Source of the DNA: Adineta vaga
Lineage: Eukaryota > Rotifera
Assembly (NCBI GenBank): GCA_021613535.1
Contig: CP075496.1
Coordinates: forward strand, 1,798,001 to 1,862,000
Reading direction: 5' to 3'
Length of the DNA: 64,000 nucleotides
Under the pieces are notes generated by a model, which made no database searches, was not told the origin of the DNA, and was given only the letters and a program-made list of their open reading frames with translations. Each line of letters starts with the position of its first letter. Position 1 is the first letter of the stretch. Below, one piece after another: positions 25,057 to 36,576 of this stretch. The position numbers were made by a program, and so were the translations under genes.

Positions 25057-25899
25057 TGATTATTTGAAAAACAAATAAATATGAAATCGATTTTGAAAAT
25101 AAATCTCAACATATGAATTGATTTGTTTAGTAAAATAATAAACGAGTAAAACTTGCAATAATAAGAAAGTCCAACGGACTTACTATTTTCCGATAAAATA
25201 TCAAGTTGTTCTTCTAGGAACTACTTTTAATATAATTAACTTTTGAAGATTCTTATAGAAATTGTTATGTAAAATCGAACGGAAGAAGAAATGAGTTCTC
25301 AAGATTTCATTTATTCATATTAATAAGAAAAACAAAAAAAAAATCATTATTGCGTTTGTGATATCCAAACAAGAATTGAATATTAATTCATATTCTGTAG
25401 TTGACAAGCACCATAGAATACGTCAGAACATGTCGATGACAATAAAAAGTTTAATTAGAAAATATCATGATATGACGACGGTTTTTTTTCTAAAATAAGA
25501 CAGACTTAGTATCGATTAGAAATGAAATTTTAGAAAAACAAAACCGATCGATTGTAGAAAAGCGACATCTATATTTATTTTCATTTTTTGCAAAAGATTA
25601 TGAAATTGTTATTAAATTATCTAAGTAAATTAGTTTTCGACATTGATTTTCGAATTTCTTAAATGAAAATGTAATTTTGTTCTGATATAATTTCAATCAT
25701 TGACATTTGATTCGTTTGATAGAATTCCATTTTATACAAACTAAATTGTAAATAATAATAAAATCTTCACTGGAACGAAAGGTGAATCCAGAGAATTTCG
25801 ACATTATTTCTTTTTTATTATATAAATTAAAAAAAAACATTCAAATTCTGTTTATAAATTATTTAGATCGTTTATTTTTAAATCTTAGCAACCAATAAC
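25057..25899. other. Intergenic region and 5' UTR of RPL12
   Basis: AT-rich, no credible frame. An acceptor-like sequence (tttaaatcttag, ending near 25888) just before the RPL12 ATG suggests a 5' UTR intron, with the true promoter further upstream. Confidence 0.5.
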
Positions 25900-26616
25900 A
25901 TGGGCCCCAAATTCGATCCAACAGCTGTATATGAAAGTATAATATTGATTTGAATCAATTTCAAATAGACTATTTTCATGATTCCTAGTTATGGTTCGTG
26001 TCACTGGTGGTGAAGCACCAGGTGGTTCATCTTTAGCTCCTAAAATTGGTCCTCTTGGTCTTGTAAGTCTTTCACATATTCGACGTTGATTAATCATTGA
26101 TTTTCTTTCATTAAATAGTCTCCAAAGAAGGTTGGTGATGATATTGCTAAAGCAACAGGTGATTGGAAAGGCATGCGTGTTACAGTGAAATTAACTGTTC
26201 AAAATCGTAATGCTAAAATCGATGTTATTCCATCAGCATCATCGCTTGTTATCAAAGCACTTAAGGAACCACCACGTGATCGTAAGAAACAAAAGAATAG
26301 TAAGTAATCAATTAATTGAAACTATTTTTCATTCATATTAATCGATCTTTCATTTAGTTAAACATGATGGTAATATTTCACTCGATGAAATCTACAAAAT
26401 CGCTCGAGTTATGCGAGTACGTTCATTAGCTAAAACATTCGATGGAACTGTTAAAGAAATTCTTGGTAAATCATTGAAATTTTGATCTATTAATTATCTG
26501 AATTTTTTATTGTTATAGGCACAGCTCAATCTGTCGGTTGTAAAGTTGAAGGTTCACATCCTCATGATATTATCGAGCAAATAAATAACGGTCGAGTCGA
26601 TGTACCACGCGAGTAA
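25900..26616 (+). CDS. RPL12: 60S ribosomal protein uL11 (RPL12)
   Basis: Five exons (25900-25936, 25989-26062, 26119-26299, 26358-26465, 26519-26616) give 165 residues, the usual length. The start is [77 protein letters not shown]-type and HPHDII segments are all present (longer motifs abbreviated). uL11 forms the base of the ribosomal P-stalk with 28S rRNA and binds elongation factors. The first coding exon is only 37 nt. The donor at 25937 (gtataatat) restores the family frame; using the earlier gtatatg at 25928 would not. Confidence 0.95.
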
Positions 26617-27162
26617 ATGACATAAAAAAGAAAAACAAACATCCGAACGTTGTTGCCTTTTTTTTCATAAAGAAGAAAAAAATAAATCAATAAATAAGAA
26701 GACATAGATCATTCTTAACTGGATAATGTCATGACAGTTTTACTCATCAAATTCCGTACTTTTGATTGAAATTCAATGCATGACTTTTAAAACCTGAGTC
26801 ATACAATTACTATAATAAGATTGTTATTTACGTATTTTTATATGTTAATTAATATGTCAACATATTATTAGCTTATTAATTGGATTTTGATAGAATATCG
26901 AACAGATTTGTCAAAGTCAGAAAGGCTGAAAAACCAACGTTTTAGTTTTTATTTTCTCTACACGTTGAATCTAAATTGATATCTTAGAAGTTGATTAGAA
27001 TTATCAAAGATCATTCTATTCGATCGATAATATGTTTATTTTATTCAAAAACAATGATTGAATTATTAACAAAAATGAATGCCTTCGACATTGAATGCGT
27101 GTAATAATCTAGAAAGAAAACAAAGTCATAGTTAACTTGTCTTTGAAACATGACAACAAACT
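26617..27162. other. Convergent intergenic region (RPL12 and DIMT1 3' ends)
   Basis: Tail-to-tail spacer holding both 3' UTRs. An AATAAATCAATAAATAAG stretch near 26680 probably contains the RPL12 poly(A) signal. No gene seen. Confidence 0.5.
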
Positions 27163-28500
<1,338 letters not shown>

Positions 28501-28692
28501 TTTTGATCTTTACGTTTTTTTTTCTTTCAATCTAAAAAACCACGGTGAAGATATGGATTTTTCTCTTGAGGGAAAGGACAGAATGGGACATTTGTTTTCT
28601 TTTTTGTCTACATATACATCAATCAATCAAAAAAAGAAGAGAAAGAGAAAGAAAGGAGAAAAACATTTGTCTTTGAAATTGTATGTTGAAAA

Positions 28693-29672
28693 TCACCAAC
28701 GTGTTTTAACTGATGTTTCAATATATTCTTTATATCTCGCATTCTTAAGTTGAGTTTGAAATCTAGCAACACGTTCTTCATATGTTGGTTCTAAAAAGAA
28801 ATATCCACGATTCCAATGATGAATATCCGACCATCCACCAAGTACGCCTCTTTTCGTCGCATAACCTGCATGAGCAGCATTGTAAAGACCTGCTGATACA
28901 CCACCAAGAATATAAGCAAGTGGAATTGATACACCAACAAAACGCGTATTTCGAATCCACATTGCTGAAACAATCACACCTGTTAAAGCACCAACAAGTG
29001 CTGCATCAATATCGCGACCAATTTCGGTATCTGGATAACCACGTAGAGCACGAACTACAGGCCATGAACCACAATAGATGAGACATGATGCAGTAAAAAA
29101 AGCACATGGACGAAGTGCACGAAATATCGCCGCATTTCGAGGAATTTGATAACGCGTACGAAGATTTCCATAAGAAACTAAAATTAAAAAATTAATCAAG
29201 AAAATTCGTTTTCTTTATGAAATTCGTCTTACGAGCATAAATAAGTATTGATCCTTTCAAACCAAAACCAAGACCTGCAGCTACTCGTTGAGGAATTGGT
29301 GCATCAACATCGAGTGACCACATGCCTGTTGATGTAAACTCTTTCAATGATTCCCATCCATTATCACTCCAGAAAAATCGTGTTGCAATACGTGTTGGTG
29401 CCCATCGATAATAATGCCAATAATAATCATAACTGAAAGAAAACGAATACAATATTTGTATATAAATCAAATAGACATAGTTAATAATCGTACAATTCTT
29501 TAAATTTTTCAAGAATAAATCCACCAGATGCACGTTGTGGTTGATTTGGTAAACGAATTGGATAAGAACCTGTTGTTTGTGTGAATTCACTGCTACCAAC
29601 TAGTTCATTTGCTGGTCGATTACTCGATGGTAACGAGTTCTTATCATCTTTCGATTTTTTATCGTCAGGCAT
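28693..29672 (-). CDS. Multi-pass Tim17/22/23-like mitochondrial membrane protein
   Basis: Three exons (29494-29672, 29233-29432, 28693-29177 in plus coordinates) give about 287 residues. After a polar N-terminus there is WDxL-like GWESLKEF, then four Gly/Ala-rich hydrophobic segments: VAAGLGFGLKGSILIYA, ALRPCAFFTASCLIYCGS, IDAALVGALTGVIVSAMW and VSIPLAYILGGVSAGLYNAA. Small-residue packing motifs of the GxxxG type and this spacing resemble the Tim17/Tim22/Tim23 superfamily, which also includes complex I subunit NDUFA11 and the assembly factor TIMMDC1. I cannot assign a member: the C-terminal half most resembles NDUFA11-like proteins, but the length is greater. Head-to-head with KYAT3, with only 197 bases between the start codons. 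Confidence 0.4.
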
Positions 29673-29869
29673 GAGTAAAGGAAACGCTAAAGATTCCTTC
29701 GAAATAGCCTTTTTATTTCTCGTTATTGACTAAATCAATCTCTCGATATGTAGAAAATCCTTTCGACCAATTGCAATCAAATGTTACTTTCGATAGAGGC
29801 GCCACATAATTATTCTCAAACGAACGGTACACATTTCCTATTAATCATCATGGATTTTTATTCGTTAGT
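29673..29869. promoter_or_regulatory. Compact divergent promoter (Tim17-like / KYAT3)
   Basis: Only 197 bases lie between the two start codons, so the two promoters must share this stretch. An upstream ATG at 29850 opens a seven-codon frame ending just before the KYAT3 start and could act as a small upstream ORF. No TATA box is evident. Confidence 0.5.
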
Positions 29870-31835
29870 ATGATGACGAGAGCTCTATCTACTTCATTTT
29901 TATCGTTATCACGTTTTCTTGTTCGTCATACATATTTCATAAAACGAACAGTCACTACGACGATGACATCTTCTTCTGAAGAACAAGCTAAAACACAAAT
30001 TCCAATGGAAAAACGGGACGATCTTTTAGCAAAACGTTTTATTGGCTTAGAAAAAAATATTTGGTATTGAATTCTGAACATTCATTGATAATTCAATACT
30101 TCTCATCCATGGTTTTTTCTTCTCTAGGATTGAATTTGCTGCATTAGCTGTTGAACATAAAGCAGTAAATGTAGGACAAGGCTTTATTGACTATGCACCA
30201 CCACAGTATTTAATCGACTTTTATAAAGAAACACTCAATGATCCAAATATACTTTTACATCAATATACACGTGGATTTGTATGTTTCGATGTCAAGTCTA
30301 TTGAAAGTCTAATGTTAGAATTCTCTCGACATTATAGGGTCATCGACGATTAGTTGAAGGAATTGCTAATGTTTACTCACCATTTTTCAATAGAAAAATC
30401 GATCCATTAAACGAAATTCTCATCACCGGTGGTGCTTATCCTTCATTATTCAATGCTTTTCATGGTTTTCTCAATCATGATGATGAAGTAAAGTCTCTTT
30501 CCATCCGAAGAGTTCTACATGAGATAGATCACGAAGATATACTTCGAGTATTTCCATCACCTACAGGTGTTTTTGATTTCTAGGCGATTTTAATTGAACC
30601 ATTTTTTGATTGTTATGAACCGATGGTTCGTTCTGCTGGTGCTATTCCACGATGTATCGCACTGAAACCGGTACTTAATAAATTCTATTTCGATTGACTT
30701 TTACTGGTAGTTTCGATTTTTACTAATATAGACACCCGAATCAACCAAAGCTGAAGTTTCATCAAGTGCCGATTGGGTTCTTGATAAAAAAGAATTAGAA
30801 TCGTTGTTTAACTCTCGCACTCGTCTTATAATTATCAATACACCAAATAATCCAATTGGAAAAGTAAGTTTGAAAGAAAGAAATCTTTAACTTCAGCGAA
30901 CATTTTTTTTGTAAAAAACCAACAACAGGTATTTACATTGGAAGAACTTGAACATATCGCAAGTTTATGTCAAAAATATAATGTTATTTGTGTATCGGAT
31001 GAAGTTTATGAATGGATTACATACGATTCAAATAAGAAACATATTCGCATAGCGACACTACCAAATATGTGGGAAAGAACGATAACAATTGGAAGTGCAG
31101 GAAAAACATTTTCATCAACCGGTTTAAAATTAGGTTGGACAATTGGACCAAAACATCTCATTCGTTCTTGTCAAATTTGTCATCAAGTAACTTTCATTTT
31201 CCTACATTTGTAAAGATTAAATCGAATGATTTCTTATAGGATTGTGTTTATACATGTGCAACTCTTTCACAAGAAGTTGTTGCTCGTTGTTTTGAATATG
31301 AACTTAAACGTTTAAATTCTCCGGAATGTTATTTCAATTCAATTCCATCAGAATTTATTGATAAACGTGATAAACTCGTTCAAGCATTGAAAGAATGTGG
31401 TATGAAACCAATTGTACCTGATGGTGGATATTTTGTTCTTGCTGATTTCAGTCAAATTGGTTTGTTTGAAAGAAAAATATTTGTTCATTTCTTTTCTTTT
31501 TCTAATAGCCGGTGATAAATTCCAATCCGATTCTGAGGCTATGAAAGATTTTAAATTTGTTCGATATTTAACGAAAGAAAAAGTAAGTAGAAACTTGGAT
31601 TTTATCCATCAAAATGAGTGGTTTTGTTTTCTTCTAGCAACTCGCTACTATTCCTGTAAGTGGTTTCTATACGGCAGATCATCGTCATTTGTCGGAAAAC
31701 TATGTCCGATTTTGTTTTGCTAAAGTAAGTTTTCATTGAATTGTAATCTCGTAGAAAATATTTCTTTTTTCTTTATAGAAAGATGAAACTCTCGATAAAG
31801 CCATCGAAATTCTCAAAAAGTTCAAAAAAGAATGA
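29870..31835 (+). CDS. KYAT3: Kynurenine--oxoglutarate transaminase 3 (cysteine conjugate beta-lyase family)
   Basis: Ten exons (29870-30063, 30128-30278, 30338-30487, 30584-30670, 30732-30863, 30929-31186, 31240-31459, 31509-31582, 31638-31724, 31779-31835) give about 469 residues. This is a fold-type I PLP aminotransferase. The substrate-binding segment is [12 protein letters not shown], followed by HQYTRGFGHRRLVE and [17 protein letters not shown] contains the Asp that contacts the PLP nitrogen, and [15 protein letters not shown] contains the Schiff-base lysine. VRFCFAK near the end carries the carboxylate-binding Arg. These enzymes convert kynurenine to kynurenic acid and act on glutamine and Cys conjugates. 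The N-terminal 35 residues are Arg/Ser-rich with few acidic residues, like a mitochondrial presequence; Met32 or Met46 could start a cytosolic form. Confidence 0.9.
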
Positions 31836-32233
31836 AGAATTTATTCAGCATTTACCAGACGAGAGAAAAGTCAACGAAATCTTTTTTCTTTTATTGTTAG
31901 TCTCTAATTACATTTATAAACTTCCATTTAATTTCTTCCATCTCTTGGAGATGTTACACCTAACTATTTAAATATTCAGTTTAAACATTTATGCGTTCTC
32001 TCAATCAACAAGAACAAAGAAAAAGGATTATCCCGTAATTAGGTCAAAGCAAAAACGTTACTAAAGGTCTGAGAAGAAAATTTTTCATTCATTTCTACGA
32101 GAGATATTAAGAAACTCGTCAGTGATGTTGCAAAATATCAACATTTTCATGATGATATTGTTATTTTTATAAACTATTTGACTCATCTATTCTTCAAGAT
32201 AAGACACTATTTGATATGAGACAAAAATAGAAA
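31836..32233. other. Convergent spacer (KYAT3 and RNF32 3' ends)
   Basis: About 400 bases between two tail-to-tail genes. It should hold both 3' UTRs; no frame or repeat of note. Confidence 0.5.
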
Positions 32234-33508
32234 CTAAAATGCAAATGTATTTTTCTGATATACTGTTCGACAAACAGGACAGTTCGGTGTTGGATCACAA
32301 CAATATTCTTCAAACATTTGCAAACATGTTGCATGAAAAACATGTGTACAACTAAGTAACATTAATGGTCTTTTCGTTGATTGTTGTTCAAATTTCTTTA
32401 CTATTGGTTTTTGTTCAATAGATTTGACTTGTGGAAGTAATTTTTCTAATTTATTTTTCGTTGTTTTCATTGGTTTTTTCACTATTGTTTCAACAATAAC
32501 TGGTTGTAATGCACATTTACATATAGAACATTCCAATTCATTTCGTTGTTTTGCACGTTCTTTTATTTTTCTCCATTCATCTTCATCAATAGTTCGTATT
32601 CGTGCATCGAATGCTTGTCTTATCGCACGTGCTTTCTCAACATTTCGATCTATTTCATTGAATAAATCATTTAAATCAAAATCACATGATGATATAATAC
32701 GATCTGTAATTTGAGATAATTTTTCTTGATAAAATTTTCGACGTAATTTCGTATCATCAGGTATATGTGACATATCTAAACGAAAGTTTTTATACCATTG
32801 CCGAACAATATAACCACGCCATGCAGCTTGAATACGAGCAGCACATTTGGCGCGATGAATATTTGCGCCTTCATATATAATACGTTTTTCATATTGAGAA
32901 CGACGACATAATGGACATGTTCGAAGATCTGTTCCATTGGCATTATGTGAGACAAATTTTTCAAATGTTTGCAAGCAAGCCCGATGAAAAACATGCGAAC
33001 ATGAGAGAAGAACTTGTTGACCAAGTCCAAAATCTTCTTGACAAATTGCACATGGACAATTGGAATCTTGACGATTGTTTGATTGTTGTTTTACTTCATT
33101 CCATGCTGCTTCACTTAGGTGATTACTTGTTTTATTATTCACTTCAATTAATCCAATACGTTCTGCTAATGTTCCTCGTTGTCGATGACTATTTATTGCT
33201 GTTTGAGAATCAGGAATAACATATTCCAGTTCTTCCTTTATCACTGGTTTTGTGATTGCTTGAGTTTGTACCGGTACGGATGCTTTTGTATCTGTCTTTT
33301 TCTTCAGACCAGTATCGACAACTGCATGAATTTGATGTTTTCGAACAGGAGGACGATGACGAATTAAATTCTGAGTAGAAAAACGACTCGGCATACTAAG
33401 ATCAAGATTTCGAGCACGATAATCTTGAATAGCACTACTCATTAATGCTGAACTATAATTTAAATTGATATTATTACTAATTTCTGAAATAAGACCATCG
33501 TGATACAT
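32234..33508 (-). CDS. RNF32: RING finger protein 32 (two RING-H2 domains flanking an IQ motif)
   Basis: An intronless frame of 424 residues. RING-H2 domain 1 starts CAICQEDFGLGQQVLLSCSH and ends with CPLCR. An IQ calmodulin-binding motif follows (AARIQAAWRGYIVRQWYK). RING-H2 domain 2 starts CSICKCAL and has LLSCTHVFHATCLQMFEEY and a closing CPVCR. Two RING-H2 domains separated by an IQ motif is the defining layout of RNF32, and the length is close to the vertebrate protein. Both zinc-ligand sets look complete, so ubiquitin-ligase activity is plausible. In mammals the gene is expressed mainly in testis. The start ATG follows directly after AT-rich sequence; MYHDGLISEI is the first in-frame Met. 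Confidence 0.9.
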   Translation of the reverse strand: MYHDGLISEISNNINLNYSSALMSSAIQDYRARNLDLSMPSRFSTQNLIRHRPPVRKHQIHAVVDTGLKKKTDTKASVPVQTQAITKPVIKEELEYVIPDSQTAINSHRQRGTLAERIGLIEVNNKTSNHLSEAAWNEVKQQSNNRQDSNCPCAICQEDFGLGQQVLLSCSHVFHRACLQTFEKFVSHNANGTDLRTCPLCRRSQYEKRIIYEGANIHRAKCAARIQAAWRGYIVRQWYKNFRLDMSHIPDDTKLRRKFYQEKLSQITDRIISSCDFDLNDLFNEIDRNVEKARAIRQAFDARIRTIDEDEWRKIKERAKQRNELECSICKCALQPVIVETIVKKPMKTTKNKLEKLLPQVKSIEQKPIVKKFEQQSTKRPLMLLSCTHVFHATCLQMFEEYCCDPTPNCPVCRTVYQKNTFAF

Positions 33509-34000
33509 AAAAATGATTTCTTCAAAAAATTTTCTTTACCTCTTCTGTTATTTGCCATTAGAATCGTTCAGAAATGATTGACATAGGTAAAGAAGAACTC
33601 ACTTCGTTTACTTCTTTTTCTTTTCTGTCGTTCTTCGTTACTAACCAGCAACGAGAGAGAGAGAGAAAAAACGAGAGAGAAAGAATTTAACAATAACAAC
33701 AACAACAATCAGGTAAGGTATAGTTTTATTCTGAAGAAAAACGAAAGATTAATTATTCTTTCCGATATTATGATTGTAAATAATAAATAAGTTTTTAAAA
33801 TAAAACAAATACATGACGACATCAAATCTGATTGTGTCTGTTGGGTCAATAGAATCTTTCTTTTTTTATTCTGATAATTACATTATTATATAGTACATAT
33901 TTACTTGTAAATGAGGACGAATTTGATACAAAATGAATTTGTCTATAAAAGTAATGATTGACATACAATTTGTCTTCATTTTTATACGATACTATTGACA
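33509..34000. promoter_or_regulatory. Divergent promoter region (RNF32 / small secreted protein)
   Basis: About 490 bases between head-to-head genes. It contains a GA repeat (33653-33666), a short AAC repeat (33692-33708) and, near the right side, the TATA box of the secreted protein gene. Confidence 0.5.
33944..33950 (+). promoter_or_regulatory. TATA box of the small secreted protein gene
   Basis: TATAAAA lies 51 bases before the ATG at 34001, a normal distance for a TATA promoter with a 20-25 base leader. Confidence 0.55.
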
Positions 34001-34575
34001 ATGTTAAAATTGATTTTATCGATCATTACTTTAGGATTTCTATTCATTACAAATACGCAATGTCAGACATGGAATGAGACAGGTTATTCGATTGATTTTT
34101 TATTTGTTTGTCAAAAAAAAAGAAGAGATTTATGTAATTAATAGATACATCGGATAATGCAACGATGAACGTTCCTCCGAAACCATTTGTCTATTATGGT
34201 CGTTATCATCAACGAGCACGACTTCGAAGGGAATATTCAGATGAAAATATAACATCAGAACATGAAACTATAGAAACAATTCTTTCAATTCTTCCATTAG
34301 ATCGTATAGGTGCTGTTATTGGTCAACTTATTGCCACAAGTTTCAAAGAAATGCTTCATCCAAATGCTGGCAAAAAGATTCTTCATGTTTTAGAAAATCA
34401 AGCGCCATCATTATTAACATCACTTTTTAATAATATTTATGGTACATTACGTGTTCCAATACGATCATCAACTAATAATCTAACTATCAAAATCAATCAA
34501 AATATTAATAAACCATTGAGTAATAGTTCAAAATTAGTATTATTCAAAGCAATGAAACGTAGAGGAACAAAATAA
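34001..34575 (+). CDS. Small secreted basic protein, unidentified
   Basis: Two exons (34001-34082 and 34145-34575) give about 170 residues. The first exon encodes a clear signal peptide (MLKLILSIITLGFLFITNTQC). The mature chain contains a basic segment RYHQRARLRREYSDEN, a predicted helical stretch (IETILSILPLDRIGAVIGQL), then LLTSLFNNIYGTL, and a basic end KAMKRRGTK. The mature part has no cysteine after the signal region, one NxT sequon (NATM), and a possible furin-like site at RLRR. I do not recognise the family. A TATA box and a tiny first exon suggest regulated expression of a secreted factor, but the function is open. Confidence 0.6.
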
Positions 34576-34789
34576 ATTATTCTTACATCTATCTTCTGAT
34601 GTAAAATATAGACTGAATATATGACATATATAAAAGTATTGAAATAAAGATTATTTCTATGAATATTAATCTGAAAATATAAGATAAGGAATTTCACTTG
34701 TTATATATTCTTTGTCTTTATTAAAACTTTTTATCATGCGAAATATTTCTAATCTTAGTCTCAATTCTGTATTTAAATACTCATACCAT

Positions 34790-34890
34790 CTTGAGGGTGT
34801 GGGTATGGGCGAAAGTGAGGATATTCTTTTGACCCTCAGACACAACATCACTCAAAAAAACCACGATCTCACACCCACACCCTTCGGAAT
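34790..34890. repeat. G-rich imperfect inverted repeat resembling bdelloid telomere units
   Basis: The left arm GAGGGTGTGGGTATGGG (34793-34809) matches, at 14 of 17 positions, the reverse complement of the right arm (34868-34884). The loop is about 58 bases and itself contains a CCCTC / GAGGG-type match. The arms contain TGTGGG, the published bdelloid telomere unit. Composition differs sharply from the flanking AT-rich DNA. It could be a degenerate interstitial telomere fragment, a mobile-element remnant or a simple G-rich repeat. Confidence 0.5.
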
Positions 34891-35939
34891 CAGAAGCATT
34901 CCTCTCGTGCTTTCTTCATCTCCTTGATCGTATAGCATGACGAGATCTTGACCTCGATATCAATATCTAAGAATAATAAATAATCGAATAAAGTCGACAG
35001 GATATTTCTGTGATATCACGACGATAAAATTTTTCAGCTTGATACATATAATTCGCTGGAATAATAAAGATTATACATGAAACTTGAGAAAAAGTTGAAT
35101 TTTTCATATAGTAATAAAAGAAGAACATCAATATTAACAAATCTGTGAAGTTATTTTAAATGTAGAATTTGTCGTACAGACAATATGTTGAAAAAAACAA
35201 GTATTTCCATCATATCAAAATACAATAGAATCTAATGTGAATTGTTTCGAACTCCTTTTCTCTCGCTTAATACATCTAGATTTACTCTGCTTTTTCTTGT
35301 TCTATTGGGAAAATGTTATTTTTTCTAAAGATTTTAGATCTATAGTTAAGCAACTGCATATAGCGTGTCTTGATTTGATGGAGATTGTTGTGTTTTATTT
35401 CTTTCCATTTTCTTTATGAAACGAGTCTTTTTCTGTTAAAATCTATGTTCTTAGCAAATTACAGAAGCACAGTCTTTACACAAGACGACGCATCCGACTG
35501 AATGTGTAACGCAAATAGACCTAGACATATCACCTGGTTTAATGATAATACTGTCGGTATTGATAGTGAAATCAAATCTTTTAATATATGTTGTATTTAG
35601 TTCTTGAGAAAAAAAGTAAATATTTAAAAATATAAGTCTACTATCAACAATTGAATGTGTTGATCGTCACAAGTTATGTTCTTTCATCGCATAGGTATGA
35701 CTTGTTCATTTTGACTTTGTCATAATAATCTACTTTTCATCAAGTATACTGAAAAGAAAAAGTCAATTAAATTTGATGAAGTATTACAGATGCATGAAGT
35801 CTTGAGGTTTAATTGTTAGAATAGATAATATAATGATAATATAAAAGAATCTTTCTTTATTCTCGTTGAATATGAATAGAAAAGACCACTATTCTAATTT
35901 TATCTCTTTCTTTTTCATTTGCTTCTGGTTAGCTGAAGA

Positions 35940-36576
35940 AAACAGCATAAAGTTTGTTCGCTCGCACTGTCGCTGTTGAATCGTCAGTATAGTATAGTCT
36001 TTGCCCGCATCATCATCATCATCGTCGTCGACGTCGTTGTTCTCTCTCTTTTTTCATTCACACTCAGAAAGAAGCTTTTGTTTTGGTCGGTATAGTGGCG
36101 CGTAGTGTGCACGCGTACAAGCAATGGCCTCTATATACGACGGTTTAATGCGGCGACGCCGTCGTCGTCGTTGGTGTCGACCAGTATGAATGAAGGATGG
36201 ATTGGTGGAAAAAGATGATGATGAAGAGAACGAAGCTACTTTCTTCTTTTCCTCTCTCTCATTATATTGTATGGCTATGCCTATATGTGCCAAAGCGCGG
36301 CAACAGTGAAAGGACACATACACATAGTTCTATATAAAAGCAACGAAGGCAGACGACGACGTACGTGCATCACTACTCGGCAATCGCTGCAAGCATAGCA
36401 CAGACAAGAGAAAAGAGAACGAACGAGAGAAAGGAGAAGAAGAAGAAATAGCTGCTTGTCATATTCTTTCTCTTTCTCTGTGTTGGTCCTATTTTGATTT
36501 GATTCTTCTCTTCTCTCTTCCATCTATTCTCGCATTCACTACTACTGTGTTCCTATCAACCAACTAAACTTAATCA
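35940..36576 (+). promoter_or_regulatory. CpG-richer promoter / 5' UTR of the prothymosin-like gene
   Basis: This stretch has many CG dinucleotides (cgtcgtcgacgtcg near 36023, cgccgtcgtcgtcgttgg near 36157, cgacgacgtacg near 36353) in an otherwise CG-poor window. A ctatataaaag TATA-like sequence occurs at about 36331. Sequence between it and the ATG at 36577 is CT/GA-rich, typical of a leader for a highly expressed gene. This is inference from composition. Confidence 0.4.

Larger units (their letters stand above)
34576..36576. other. Gene-poor 2-kb stretch with a G-rich inverted repeat and a CpG-richer promoter
   Basis: No domain-bearing frame. It contains the G-rich inverted repeat near 34793-34884 and, from about 35940 onward, an unusually CpG-rich sequence for this window. 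Short minus-strand frames at 36054-36323 and 36281-36523 translate into Arg/Ser low complexity and look like products of that composition. Confidence 0.5.

Noticed and set aside
25928-25988. Alternative RPL12 donor at gtatatg (25928)
   Set aside because: It breaks the uL11 reading frame; the donor at 25937 gives [17 protein letters not shown] as expected.
28782-29081. Plus-strand 99-residue frame
   Set aside because: Opposite the last exon of the Tim17-like gene, whose frame is better supported by splicing and membrane segments.
36054-36523. Two minus-strand frames in the CpG-rich region
   Set aside because: Arg/Ser low complexity from CGA/CTC repeats; no domain, and they overlap the presumed prothymosin-like promoter.
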